A DNA stretch of 48,400 nucleotides from Verrucomicrobiota bacterium (GCA_013820875.1 JACDHS010000019.1:1-48400), one strand, 5' to 3'. Positions 8,529-17,627 are shown, numbered from the stretch's first letter. A program made the numbers and translations. The notes: a model not told the origin generated them from the letters alone.

Positions 8529-9332
8529 TCAGAAATCCGTATCAGCGATGTAACACACTTTTTCGCCGCCAACTTTCGAAGCGCCTTGATGCGCCAGCCA
8601 AACAATGCGCAACCCGTCGAGTGTCAACAACGGAGAAACGGCGGTAATCTCAGGCAGCTTCGCACAAATGAGCTTTGCATATCCACCGGTGGCCACCACC
8701 GGCAGTTTACGCGTTTTTAATTCACGTTTCAGTTCGGCAATCAGTTCACGGATCAAACCACGGTAGCCATGCACTGCGCCAATCAACATCGCCTGCTCCG
8801 TGTTCTTTCCGATGATTGCGTTTATCTCGCGGATTTTTATCTTCGGCAGTAGAGCCGTTTTGTCGTGCAGATAATCGGTCATGGCAGCAAGTCCCGGCGC
8901 GATAATCCCGCCCACGTAATTGCCTTTGGCATTTACGACATCGAATGTCACGGCAGTGCCGAAATCCACGACAAGGGACGGTGCGCCGAAATGGGTTTGG
9001 GCTGCGACGGCATTTGCCAGGCGATCCGGGCCAATAGTTTGCGGTTGTGGATAATCAATCCCGATCCCGCGAATGGTTTTGTTCGTCAGTTCAAAGCAAT
9101 CCACACTGCAAAGCTTCCCCGCAGTTTTGCGAACGAGCGGAGTAACACGCGGAACAACGCTACAGACGGCGGCTCCTTTTACGGTCCGCTTTCCGAGAAA
9201 CGCCTGGAGCAGCGGCAGCGCCTTTCCGTTTTTCCAAAATGCAGTCGGGATGTCGGTCTGGCGCAGGACACGTTTGTCGTTGGCGAGACCGATATGAGTG
9301 TTCGTATTGCCAATGTCGAAAAGCAGCAACAT
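8529..9332 (-). CDS. coaX: Type III pantothenate kinase
   Basis: CoaX phosphorylates pantothenate, the first step of CoA synthesis. From MLLLFDIGNTNT (start 9332) the product is 267 residues, typical of type III kinases. It shows the ASKHA phosphate loop DIGNTNT, GIDYPQPQTIGPDRLANA, the VVDFGTAVTFDVV segment with its catalytic Asp, and GGIIAPGL. The open frame continues 65 codons further upstream, but that extension is unlike the family and is left out. It heads a minus-strand run with trpA and manC and diverges from pdxH across about 200 bp. Confidence 0.92.
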   Translation of the reverse strand: MLLLFDIGNTNTHIGLANDKRVLRQTDIPTAFWKNGKALPLLQAFLGKRTVKGAAVCSVVPRVTPLVRKTAGKLCSVDCFELTNKTIRGIGIDYPQPQTIGPDRLANAVAAQTHFGAPSLVVDFGTAVTFDVVNAKGNYVGGIIAPGLAAMTDYLHDKTALLPKIKIREINAIIGKNTEQAMLIGAVHGYRGLIRELIAELKRELKTRKLPVVATGGYAKLICAKLPEITAVSPLLTLDGLRIVWLAHQGASKVGGEKVCYIADTDF

Positions 9333-9533
9333 TCCCCAGAGTCTAAGTAGCCATGCGGCAGCTTCAATTGAAAGTTTTGCAAGATTGAGGCAGTTGCGTT
9401 TGCAATGGATGTGATCAAGAGTGAGCGAGAATCTGATTTCCCCCTTTTTCCGGACAGGCGCTATCAGACCCTTTGCAGTTAACTGCATAACTTTTCCCCC
9501 TTGTTTCCCCGCTACATGGTGTTTCAATCTGGA

Positions 9534-10172
9534 ATGACGCTCACGGAGTTCAGAAAGGAATACACGATGTCAGGACTGCGCCGCCGGGATTTGGCCGCGG
9601 ATCCATTCACACAATTTCAAAAGTGGTTTAATGAAGCCGTCGAAGCGCAAGTGCCAGAGCCGACGGCCATGACCCTCGCCACAGCCGACAAGTCAGGGCA
9701 ACCTTCCGCCAGAACCGTCCTGCTGAAGAGTTTCGATGAACGGGGATTCATTTTCTGCACGAATTATCTAAGCCAAAAAGGTCTCGAACTGGAAAATAAT
9801 CCCCACGCCTGCATGGTCTTCTTCTGGAAAGAATTGGAGCGACAGGTGGCAATCCGCGGCACCGTCACCAAAGTTCCCCGTGCTGAATCCGAGCTCTACT
9901 TCCAAGCCAGACCCGTGGGCAGCCGCCTGGGTGCCTGGGTTTCGCAGCAGTCCACTCCCGTCTCGGACCGCGCCTTCCTCGAAGAAAAATTTCGCGAGAT
10001 GGAGCAAAAGTTTCCCGGCGAGAATGTGCCGTGCCCGGAATATTGGGGCGGCTACGTACTCGCGCCGATTACCATCGAGTTTTGGCAAGGTCGCGTGAAT
10101 CGGTTGCACGATCGTTTCCGCTTTACCAAACAGACGGACAAGATGTGGCTGACGGAACGGCTTTCACCGTAA
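9534..10172 (+). CDS. pdxH: Pyridoxamine/pyridoxine 5'-phosphate oxidase
   Basis: PdxH oxidises pyridoxine or pyridoxamine 5'-phosphate to PLP with FMN and O2. The protein (about 212 residues from MTLTEFRKEY) shows the FMN/PLP-binding segments SARTVLLKSFDERGFIFC, YLSQKGLELENNP, WKELERQVAIRG, SRLGAWVSQQS and the C-terminal WQGRVNRLHDRFRF. Family members usually begin close to the MT(L/I)xxxRREY element, so the third in-frame ATG (9534) is preferred over 9501 or 9516. A hypothetical gene follows 57 bp later. Confidence 0.93.
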   Translation: MTLTEFRKEYTMSGLRRRDLAADPFTQFQKWFNEAVEAQVPEPTAMTLATADKSGQPSARTVLLKSFDERGFIFCTNYLSQKGLELENNPHACMVFFWKELERQVAIRGTVTKVPRAESELYFQARPVGSRLGAWVSQQSTPVSDRAFLEEKFREMEQKFPGENVPCPEYWGGYVLAPITIEFWQGRVNRLHDRFRFTKQTDKMWLTERLSP

Positions 10173-10229
10173 CGCAACCGCGCGAAGATTTCAGTTTTCA
10201 AGACCGGCACTCCATGCAAGTTTTGAACC

Positions 10230-10592
10230 ATGAGTTCCGACGCTCAACCTGATAAACTCGCGATGTTGGTGGCCGAAGAGATTCTTCGCACGATCTTTGG
10301 CGATGACCTGCAAGGATGTCCCGTCACGCTGGAACAGATCGCGGCGATCATTCACGAAGCCGTCGAACAGCGAACTGCGCAGGATAAAAACCTGCTGGAT
10401 ACTTTCCAGCAACTCGTCGAAGCCTTTCACCTGCTGTCAACGCCGCCGGAAGCCAGCAAGGTTCCTAACCAGGACGAATTACGCACTCTCCTGACGCAAC
10501 GACTCGACGCCATTCACAACATCACCACCAAGACGATTAAAACCACCGCGCTGCTCGAGGCCCAGCGACGGTTGCGCTCGGAAAACTCGTAG
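10230..10592 (+). CDS. Hypothetical 120-residue helical protein
   Basis: The product was not recognised. It has no signal peptide or membrane segment, is rich in Gln, Glu, Leu and Thr, and reads as a bundle of amphipathic helices (LAMLVAEEILRTIFGDDL; LLDTFQQLVEAFHLL; LLEAQRRLRSENS). It lies in the same orientation 57 bp after pdxH and may share its transcript. A cytosolic adaptor or structural role is possible but nothing in the sequence shows it. Confidence 0.6.
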   Translation: MSSDAQPDKLAMLVAEEILRTIFGDDLQGCPVTLEQIAAIIHEAVEQRTAQDKNLLDTFQQLVEAFHLLSTPPEASKVPNQDELRTLLTQRLDAIHNITTKTIKTTALLEAQRRLRSENS

Positions 10593-10700
10593 AGTTCCCT
10601 TCTGAATTAGGTGCAAAATATCCCTGTTAAAAGGATCAACAAACGCATAGCGAATGATGCTTTCCCGCACTGAAGGCTCAAGCCTGTTCAACCGGAGATT

Positions 10701-11615
10701 TTACTCTCCGACCACCACTCGGAAAAATCCAGTTGTGGCGCCAATAACATTCGTTATCTGAATTGTCCGCTCTTCTGTTGAAGGATAAATGTTGGTAAGC
10801 GAGGTCCATGATGGTGCATTGAGAAGGCTGGCTGTTTCGAACACGTATGATTTATTCGCAAGAGCCAAAAAAGAGACGCGCAATTCTGATACGTTGCGGG
10901 TTAGTTCCAGCAACGGTGGCGGATCAAACTCAAGAAGCAACTGCGGACCGTATTCCAAATCTTCTCGTGAGGCGAAGCGTCGTGCCGTTGTCCTTGTCTC
11001 TTCATCTTCCGCTTTGAGCAACCACCCGTAGTTCGAAGCTGGTTCATCAAGCCACATCTGCACGTCAGCAACCATTTGTGATGAACTCCCGAATTCATAA
11101 GCCAAATTATCGCTTGGCTCCATAAACCTTTCGCCGCTCATTGCAGGAGAAAAGTCCATTCCAGCCAACCCGCCCGGTGCCCCCCATTCATCCACCGTCA
11201 GTGCGTGCCGATGATTCCAGGTTACTTCGCCAATTGTTGCCGTGTCACCACGTCCGGGACCACCGACGCTTATCTTATCCCCTTCTCCCCACGGACGAAG
11301 CACGCGATGCAATCGAAAGTTTGCGCCAGATGGGGGTTCGACTGGGATCCCTACGACCTCAACAACCAGTTGCACGGATTTGATCTTTGAACCAACTGGA
11401 ATCCCTGCAGCGACATCGAAACGAAGCATGCCGCGATTCCGCACACCATGAAAGGTACTCCCCACGTTGAAGAAAACGTGACCTCCCATGTTGTTATCTG
11501 GCATCAACTCGATCAGCGTTGAATCAGCAACCGGTGTCAGCACAACGGAATCAGCACGCACAGTTGCCGCAAACGCCGTAGAAATCAGAACTGCATGAAG
11601 AAGAAGGCGACTCAT
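10701..11615 (-). CDS. Secreted DNRLRE-domain protein
   Basis: The 304-residue product has a signal peptide (1-21, cut near VRA-DS) and a DNRLRE-type domain (about 22-232). Recognisable elements are ADSTLIE at the start, NRGMLRFDV, WGEGDK, ATIGEVTWNHR, MVADVQMWLDEPASNYGWLL and RRFASRED. The C-terminal 70 residues form the SYVFETASLL...SWTSL...GFFRVVVGE module seen in other secreted proteins of this window. Its ATG directly abuts the DUF1501 stop (TAAATG), so it is the last gene of a DUF1800-DUF1501-DNRLRE operon. Role is unknown; presumably a surface or matrix component. Confidence 0.82.
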   Translation of the reverse strand: MSRLLLHAVLISTAFAATVRADSVVLTPVADSTLIELMPDNNMGGHVFFNVGSTFHGVRNRGMLRFDVAAGIPVGSKIKSVQLVVEVVGIPVEPPSGANFRLHRVLRPWGEGDKISVGGPGRGDTATIGEVTWNHRHALTVDEWGAPGGLAGMDFSPAMSGERFMEPSDNLAYEFGSSSQMVADVQMWLDEPASNYGWLLKAEDEETRTTARRFASREDLEYGPQLLLEFDPPPLLELTRNVSELRVSFLALANKSYVFETASLLNAPSWTSLTNIYPSTEERTIQITNVIGATTGFFRVVVGE

Positions 11616-13202
11616 TTAGATCACGTTGACCTCGCCGATGATCGGCGTGCCGTCCAAGGAAGAGGTTCCTCCTGTAAACAAACTTTCCCCGGCATTCGCG
11701 TAGCCCGGAATGATTCTGCCCAATTGACTCTGCGTGGCACCCAAATGTTCCCGGATCAATTCACCCAGGACCGAACGATAATCAATCGCGCGTTTCAGAT
11801 AACGGTTACTCACCCCGAACATCGAACCGGCCTGTCCAGTCAGCCATGGCACCGGATCGCCTGGATGACATCCATAGACCCCGCCGTGGATTCCGCCACC
11901 CGCCACGAACATTGCGCTGGCTTCGGCGTGATCGGTGCCGGCATTGGCGTTTTGAATGGTCGTTCGTCCGAACTCGGAAAGCGTCACGACGACCAGGTTG
12001 TCCCAGGTCGCTTTGTCACCGTTGTTGATAAAATATTTTCGCAGCGCGTACATCGCCCAACCGATCCGGCGCATCAGGTTCGGGTGCGCCCCGGTAGTGC
12101 TGCCCTGGTTGTTATGGGTGTCGAAGCCGCCCAGTTCCGTTCCGGCGATGATCGCATCGGTCTTGTTTAAGATGAGCGCAGCCGCTTTCAGGTTTGTGAA
12201 AAAGGAATAAGCCCCGGTATCAACGACATACTTATCGGAATCATTTCCATGAAGAGTGTAGCCGCCGTTCTTTGCGTTGTTCGTGGGAAACAGATAGTAT
12301 GGCTCAGTGTCACCATCGGTATTCACGTCATCGCGAAATGTATTCCCCGCATCCGTGAATCCGATATCGCCGAAGATCGGCAATGTATCTGTCAGGTTCT
12401 TATATTGGAGCGCGAGAAAATCGCGATTCTTCTTGGCCGGAAATGGAAAAAGATTCGAATCGATCAGCGCCTGTTCCGCTTTCAGATTTCCATCCGTAGT
12501 GTTGGGGACTCCCAACAGATTGTAGCGAGTCGGGTCCGTCAGGTTTGTCATCGCCGCTCCCGATCCCCGGAGAATCAACGGGAGCGCGGATTGAACAGAC
12601 ACACCGGTCAACGGCGCCATTCCAGCAAGCCCTGATTCGATCAATGTGCGATAGAATATCCCATCTTTTAAGATGTTATTGTTCGGGCTGCCATTCTCCC
12701 AATAAATTTGCGAATCAAAATGCGAACGCGATTGTTTCGGATAGCCCACGCGATGCATCACCGCCAATTCCCCCGCGTTGTAAACCGGAGCAAGAAACTT
12801 GAGAGACGGATGCAACGCAGCGAATCCGTTCCCGGTTTTAATTGCCCGGTTATAGTGAAAGGTGGAATAATTCGAGGCTGAAGGATCAGCGGAGCTTACC
12901 GGAAAATCACACTGGCCAGGACTGGAATAGTAACCACCCGATTCCCGCGGAATCAGAATGTCCGGGCGGTTCGTCGCGTTGTAAGCTGAATCTTCAATTG
13001 GAACGACAGTATTCAAACCATCCATTCCGCCGCGCAGGAAAATGAACAAAAGCTTTTTTCCATTCAGGCCGATGTTGCCTTCCGCCAGCGCGCGTTTCAT
13101 CACCAGCGGAATATCCACCAACGTGGAGAGCGCCACGCCAGCGCTGATCTTGAATGAATTACTCAGGAAACCGCGCCTCGTGATGAGATTGATATTTTTC
13201 AT
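11616..13202 (-). CDS. DUF1501 family Tat-exported protein
   Basis: The 528-residue product starts with a twin-arginine signal (TRRGFLSNSFKISAGVALS). DUF1501 proteins adopt a sulfatase/alkaline-phosphatase-like fold; function is not established. Family landmarks visible are LLFIFLRGGMDGLNTVVP, ALHPSLKFL, SRSHFDSQIYWE, TELGGFDTHNNQ, VVTLSEFGRT, GTDHAEASAMFVAGG and HGGVYG. The D-H and GGFDTH segments could form a metal site. Genes of this family are typically paired with DUF1800 genes, as here: its ATG follows the DUF1800 stop without a gap (TAAATG), and the DNRLRE gene follows in the same manner. Confidence 0.92.
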   Translation of the reverse strand: MKNINLITRRGFLSNSFKISAGVALSTLVDIPLVMKRALAEGNIGLNGKKLLFIFLRGGMDGLNTVVPIEDSAYNATNRPDILIPRESGGYYSSPGQCDFPVSSADPSASNYSTFHYNRAIKTGNGFAALHPSLKFLAPVYNAGELAVMHRVGYPKQSRSHFDSQIYWENGSPNNNILKDGIFYRTLIESGLAGMAPLTGVSVQSALPLILRGSGAAMTNLTDPTRYNLLGVPNTTDGNLKAEQALIDSNLFPFPAKKNRDFLALQYKNLTDTLPIFGDIGFTDAGNTFRDDVNTDGDTEPYYLFPTNNAKNGGYTLHGNDSDKYVVDTGAYSFFTNLKAAALILNKTDAIIAGTELGGFDTHNNQGSTTGAHPNLMRRIGWAMYALRKYFINNGDKATWDNLVVVTLSEFGRTTIQNANAGTDHAEASAMFVAGGGIHGGVYGCHPGDPVPWLTGQAGSMFGVSNRYLKRAIDYRSVLGELIREHLGATQSQLGRIIPGYANAGESLFTGGTSSLDGTPIIGEVNVI

Positions 13203-15845
13203 TTACTGCTCCTGAAAACGTTGCATGGACATCAGCATTGCCACCATGCCGCGAACACGATTGTCATACACGTTATTCGCCACACTGCTCACGGTTAAGA
13301 CATTAAAGAGAGAGGGATCGCCAAGATCGGACGTGTTCAGGAATTGCACACCCGCCTGCCGGTAAAGTTCCAGGTTCCCCGCGCCTTCGCCGGGATACAG
13401 GATGCCCAAAAAGAAGTTTACCACCTTGGTTGCATTCCGCCGGTCCGCATCCGAAAGCAACCGCGACTTCATCAACTCAACGGGATTGCTGGTGGAGTTC
13501 CCCGCATCATTGCCGGTGCCGCTCTGCCCTCCGCTATGACCGAACTGCCCGGGTGCAATGCACAGGGACTGCACAAAGCGAATGCGTTCGTTCAATGTCC
13601 CGGCGCTGATCCACCCGGGCGCCCCTTCCGGGTAACCATCGGGATCACCGCGATCGAACAATAGCATTCCGCCCATACGCGAGAGTGGCGTGTTTAACGC
13701 GTAACCCTCTGTATCAGCGGTGAAAGTTCCGGCAGAAAACGTTCCGTTCGTGCTGGAGCGCAAAGCACGAATGGCGCTCACGGTAAATTCCAGCGGTGTC
13801 TTCACTTTCTGCCCTGCGGCTTCCTGGCTGCGGAACAATGGCGAATTGAAGATGGTGCTCACCACCGCGCGAATTTGTCCTTTGGGAGAACCCGCTTCCC
13901 ATGCCGCCATACATTGCCACACCAATTCCTTTTCCGGCGTCCAGGTTCCATCAGCGAAATCATAACCGTGGGTGAATTCATCATGCACAAACAACCGGCA
14001 CAGCTTCACGCTGATGTATTCCTGCGTGAATGGCAGATCAGCCAGATGCCGGATCACATCATATCCATCTTGAATCCCATTCGTCCCCTGCCGAATCGGC
14101 ATCGTGAGCGAATACAAGCCGGGAACAGAATTCGTCCCGTAAGTCTTGCTCGCGTAATAAGGACCAAATCGCGCGGGAACAAACTTGTTTGAGAACAATG
14201 TTGTCGGCGTGTTGGTGTAATGGAATTGCGATTTGTAATTAAACGCCCAGACGCCGAACAAATTCGAAACCGCTGTGAAATTGTTCGTTGCACTCGGCAG
14301 GTTCACTGTCGTGCGTGGCGCGAAAGGATTGAACGCATTTGCCGGATCAACAATTTCCACCCGCCAGCCAGTCCAGGCTCGCGACAAAAGGGTGAGATCA
14401 TTTTGATCGTAACCGTTATCCACTCCCACCGTGAACAGTTCGAGTAGTTCGCGCGCGTAGTTTTCGTTGGGAACATTGCTGCGATCCCCCCGGCTATCCA
14501 CGGTGTCGAGGTAAATGATCATGGCCGGACTTTCCACGCTGATCTTCAGGAGATCATAGAAAGTGCATTGCGGATTCAGCAACGCCGTGCGCCAGCGATC
14601 GATCTCCAGATACTCTGCCTGTGTTGCCAAACGGTTCTCTCGCACGCCACTGTCCCCATTGTAGAAACGACCGAAATAGGTGAAAGATTTCGAATACTGC
14701 GTGACAAAATGATTTTCCCAGAATTGCAGGAGCACTTCCAAAAGCTGTCGTTTCGCCCCGACGGCCCGCAACACATGCCAGGCGCGGAAATCCGCAATAG
14801 CCGCATTCGTGCTGGAGTGAACGTTGTTCGTCGTGACTACTAAAGTATTGGTGTTGGTCGTGTAAGTCTGAGCAAAAGTGTAATCCACCACATCAGTAGG
14901 TCCCGCAAACCGCGGACCAATAATGCCGAAATTAGTGTGCGAACCCGCAACATCCTCCAGCAGCAGTTCGAAATTCAGTTGCTCCTGGATGTAAGCCTCC
15001 GGCCCAATCGGATTTGGCCCGGTCAAAATCCTCTCCAGTTCATCCGGTGTCTGGCCGTAAGCCAGGCGATTCAGCACGGTGGCAGTCAAGGCCTCGTCAC
15101 CGCTGAGCGGTGTGACAGCGATTTTGTAAAAGCTTTGCGGCGCCGTTTGCGTGGCACGCCATTCATAGCCGGCGATCGGATGGGTCTCAACGTCTATCGG
15201 TATGACCGAAGCGAAGCGAATCGCATCCGCCATCACCAGTTGACCTGCATCTGCAAAGGTGTCGGTTATGCGGACATAACCAGTAGTTCCAGCCGCGAAA
15301 TTGAATCTTCCGAGTAAATTCCAAACACCCCCGTTCACCTTCTGATTCACATAGACAGTGCTGCTGCCACCGGCATGAGTAATCACATGAGGCGCACCAG
15401 CAGTGCGGTTTGATCCCGCCGGATGCCACGTATATACATCGTATTCCCCGGCAAAGCTGATCGTTGGTCGAAAATCAAAGTAAGCTACACCGGTTCCCTG
15501 CACTTTGTAGCGGTAGTTGCTTCCGTACTTGTCATTGGAACTGGTTGCCGCAGTCCAACTCCCCGACGAGGTCCCCGCAAGATTATCAAGGATGATTTCA
15601 CCCGCTGAAACCGACACCGTGTTCGTGTCGTAAAACGGTGCGTAAACAAAACTTGGATTGAGAGTGAACGGCTGATTCAGGTTGGTTGTGCTGAGGACGT
15701 CGTAGGATTTAATTGCGGCATCCAGCGGAAAGCGAATGCCCTTTTGTTGACCTGAGCTGTTGAAGTTTGTGATAACCTGCGCGTCGGTTATTGCTGGAAT
15801 CAGACCGACCAACAGCATCCACCCGAACAATATAAACTTCTTCAT
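13203..15845 (-). CDS. DUF1800 family secreted protein with N-terminal golvesin-like domain
   Basis: From MKKFILFGW (start 15845) the protein has about 880 residues. A Sec signal peptide (cut near ITDA-Q) is followed by a golvesin-like domain (about 80-220: YGSNYRYKVQGTG, GEYDVYTWHPAGSNRTAGAP, VNQKVNGGVWNLLGRF). The DUF1800 domain takes the rest, with LNRLAYGQTPDELERI, LLEVLLQFWENHF, NENYARELLELFTVGVDNGY and MGGMLLFDRGDPDGYPEG. The domain's biochemical function is unknown. It is the first gene of a three-gene operon. The frame extends 20 codons upstream but the signal peptide fixes the start at 15845. Confidence 0.9.
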   Translation of the reverse strand: MKKFILFGWMLLVGLIPAITDAQVITNFNSSGQQKGIRFPLDAAIKSYDVLSTTNLNQPFTLNPSFVYAPFYDTNTVSVSAGEIILDNLAGTSSGSWTAATSSNDKYGSNYRYKVQGTGVAYFDFRPTISFAGEYDVYTWHPAGSNRTAGAPHVITHAGGSSTVYVNQKVNGGVWNLLGRFNFAAGTTGYVRITDTFADAGQLVMADAIRFASVIPIDVETHPIAGYEWRATQTAPQSFYKIAVTPLSGDEALTATVLNRLAYGQTPDELERILTGPNPIGPEAYIQEQLNFELLLEDVAGSHTNFGIIGPRFAGPTDVVDYTFAQTYTTNTNTLVVTTNNVHSSTNAAIADFRAWHVLRAVGAKRQLLEVLLQFWENHFVTQYSKSFTYFGRFYNGDSGVRENRLATQAEYLEIDRWRTALLNPQCTFYDLLKISVESPAMIIYLDTVDSRGDRSNVPNENYARELLELFTVGVDNGYDQNDLTLLSRAWTGWRVEIVDPANAFNPFAPRTTVNLPSATNNFTAVSNLFGVWAFNYKSQFHYTNTPTTLFSNKFVPARFGPYYASKTYGTNSVPGLYSLTMPIRQGTNGIQDGYDVIRHLADLPFTQEYISVKLCRLFVHDEFTHGYDFADGTWTPEKELVWQCMAAWEAGSPKGQIRAVVSTIFNSPLFRSQEAAGQKVKTPLEFTVSAIRALRSSTNGTFSAGTFTADTEGYALNTPLSRMGGMLLFDRGDPDGYPEGAPGWISAGTLNERIRFVQSLCIAPGQFGHSGGQSGTGNDAGNSTSNPVELMKSRLLSDADRRNATKVVNFFLGILYPGEGAGNLELYRQAGVQFLNTSDLGDPSLFNVLTVSSVANNVYDNRVRGMVAMLMSMQRFQEQ

Positions 15846-15968
15846 GCAAATCTGGCTTGGCCAGCATCTCGGGATTGAGAATGACCGGATACTATCAGTT
15901 GACATGCCAAAGACAATGAGTGTTTCGCTGAAGCGGGTGCTTAATTAGTTGGCACTCTCGTCAATTGG

Positions 15969-16904
15969 CTATGGTCGCCCGTCCCCTCCAGCACCGCTTC
16001 GCAACCTGACCACCTCACTCAACCCACTCTCCCCACCTTTGTTCACCGCCGAAATCGTAACTTCCACATCTGCATTCGCTGGCAACTCTTCAAACATGAA
16101 ATCCGTATCCGCAGGCGTGCCTACCACTTTTGGTTCTTCATCCACCCCCACCACTTTGATGCTCACACGATAATACTCTGCTCCCGGTGATTTATCCCAC
16201 TGCACCGCCACTGCATTCTCTGCGACCGAAACCACCGCGACATTCGTCGGCGCATCTGGCCGCACCTTTGCACCGGGCTTATTGAAACCAAACGCCGCCC
16301 AACGCTCATCCAACGGGCTGAGTCGAACACTCAATTCTTTAATCAACGCCCGCAACTGCTTGCGAACCTGGGCCGCCCGGAGATCGCGTGCCGTCATGGC
16401 CAACTGCCAGGTAGTCTTCTGGCGGTTCACCGCATTGCGCGCTTCGACCAACTCGTTGTACACCGTGGCGGCGCGTGCTGCCGTTGCCTGCAGTGGCGTG
16501 TTTTCATACTCGGGATGCGCCGTGAGATAAGCTTCTAACGACAACAATCCCGCCGACAGCTTGTCTTCATTGCGCGGCACGCTCAGAGAATGGACAAACC
16601 CGGTTTCATCCCAGGCGGAGGAATATTGTTTGCCCAAATGCGGTTTTAAGACATCGCGCGCCACGAACATATAATCGCGCCCAATCGCCTTGGCTGTCCT
16701 GAACGCCTGCAGTCGCTCCCGCAACTCCGCTTTTGCCTGTTTGGTGGCTTTTTCACCTGCAATCAGACCGGCAAGACTGGTGTTCATCGCGTCCGACGTC
16801 ACCAGGCTCAGGGTGAGTGGCCCCGCATAAAGTTCTACACCGGCAATCGCTGCCGAGAATTGCGCCACTAACGTCCCATAGCTCTTTTGAATATCATTTT
16901 TCAT
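15969..16904 (-). CDS. Protein with helical N-terminal domain and C-terminal fibronectin type III domain
   Basis: From MKNDIQKSYG (16904) the product is 311 residues. Residues 1-210 are predominantly helical and rich in Ala, Arg and Lys, with a long heptad-like stretch (AKAELRERLQAFRTAKAIG; AAQVRKQLRALIKELSVRL). Residues about 215-300 are an FN3 domain (APTNVAVVSVAENAVAVQW, YYRVSIKVV, NADVEVTISAVNKGGES). No signal peptide is visible, so an extracellular place is not shown. It lies upstream of the DUF1800 operon in the same orientation, separated by about 120 bp. Specific function not recognised. Confidence 0.7.
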   Translation of the reverse strand: MKNDIQKSYGTLVAQFSAAIAGVELYAGPLTLSLVTSDAMNTSLAGLIAGEKATKQAKAELRERLQAFRTAKAIGRDYMFVARDVLKPHLGKQYSSAWDETGFVHSLSVPRNEDKLSAGLLSLEAYLTAHPEYENTPLQATAARAATVYNELVEARNAVNRQKTTWQLAMTARDLRAAQVRKQLRALIKELSVRLSPLDERWAAFGFNKPGAKVRPDAPTNVAVVSVAENAVAVQWDKSPGAEYYRVSIKVVGVDEEPKVVGTPADTDFMFEELPANADVEVTISAVNKGGESGLSEVVRLRSGAGGDGRP

Positions 16905-16983
16905 CAGTATTGACTCACATTCTGTTGTCAGAACCGTTCCCGTCCCGAACAAACCATGTTATGCCACAAAGGGACCATTCAAT

Positions 16984-17019
16984 GTACTGGCAAAATTTGT
17001 CCCCAAATTTTGCCAGTAC
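16984..17019. repeat. Perfect 16-bp-stem hairpin
   Basis: Bases 16984-16999 and 17004-17019 are exact reverse complements around a TCCC loop. It lies 80 bp upstream of the FN3 gene, on the edge of a repeat-dense gene-free island. It could be a REP-type element or a regulatory stem; no T-run marks it as a terminator. Confidence 0.75.
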
Positions 17020-17165
17020 TCCGGCCCCCTGATTCTATTGATGATTCTGCATGAAAGATTTTTTATCCTTGACGTCCGAGGAAGAACTTTAACCACGGAA
17101 GACATGGAATTCAGGCAGGAGAAAGGCTCGTCGCTCGCTCAGGCTCCCTGCCCTCTTGTCCTGGA

Positions 17166-17334
17166 GGGACATCTGACACTAGCCCAATGTTTCAACATTG
17201 GGTAAGCCGTTTGGCTTTAACAAGTTCCGAAGGAACGACCGAGGTATTTCAAAGGTTTCAGCCGTCACCTTCGGGACTTATTCGTCGTTGCAAGGTACCC
17301 AATGTTGAAACATTGGGCTAGTGTCAGATGTCCC
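17166..17334. repeat. Inverted-repeat element with identical 39-nt arms
   Basis: Bases 17166-17204 are the exact reverse complement of 17296-17334. Each arm contains its own hairpin built on CCCAATGTT / AACATTGGG. The 91-bp centre has short palindromes (AGCCGTTTGGCT, GTTCCGAAGGAAC) and no coding sequence. Perfect identity of the arms suggests recent origin or maintenance by mobility or conversion. Confidence 0.85.
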
Positions 17335-17347
17335 GCTGGGACAGGGC

Positions 17348-17627
17348 GTCGGAAGGCCACTCGGTCGGACCCGCAGACACACCCTCCAACGTCGGAAGCC
17401 CACTCGGTCGGACCGGCAGATACACCTTCCAACGTCAGAAGGCCACTCGGTCGGACCCGCAGACCCACCTTCCAACGTCAGAAGGCTACTCGGTCGAACC
17501 GACTGACACACCTTCTAACGTCAGAAGATCACTCGGTCGGACCGGCAGACATACCTTCCAACCTCGGAAGGCCACTCGGTCGGACCAGCAGACACACCTT
17601 CCAACGTCGCAAGGTCACTCGGTCACG
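17348..17627. repeat. 43-bp tandem array, about 6.5 units
   Basis: Units begin at 17348, 17391, 17434, 17477, 17520, 17563 and 17606 (last incomplete). The best-kept core is CACTCGGTCGGACC. Across unit borders, CCTTCC-AACGTC-GGAAGG-type stems form, and in the 17477/17520 junction the variant CTTCT-AACGTC-AGAAG is still paired. The period is not a multiple of three and stops are absent by composition, which produces long spurious open frames on both strands. There are no unique spacers, so this is not a CRISPR. Confidence 0.88.

Noticed and set aside
17089-17100. AACCACGGA-type motif here and near 26188, suggestive of a dispersed repeat
   Set aside because: Only about ten bases match, too short to support an element.
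17348-17627. Possible CRISPR array
   Set aside because: Units are contiguous 43-bp tandem repeats without unique spacers and no cas genes are near.
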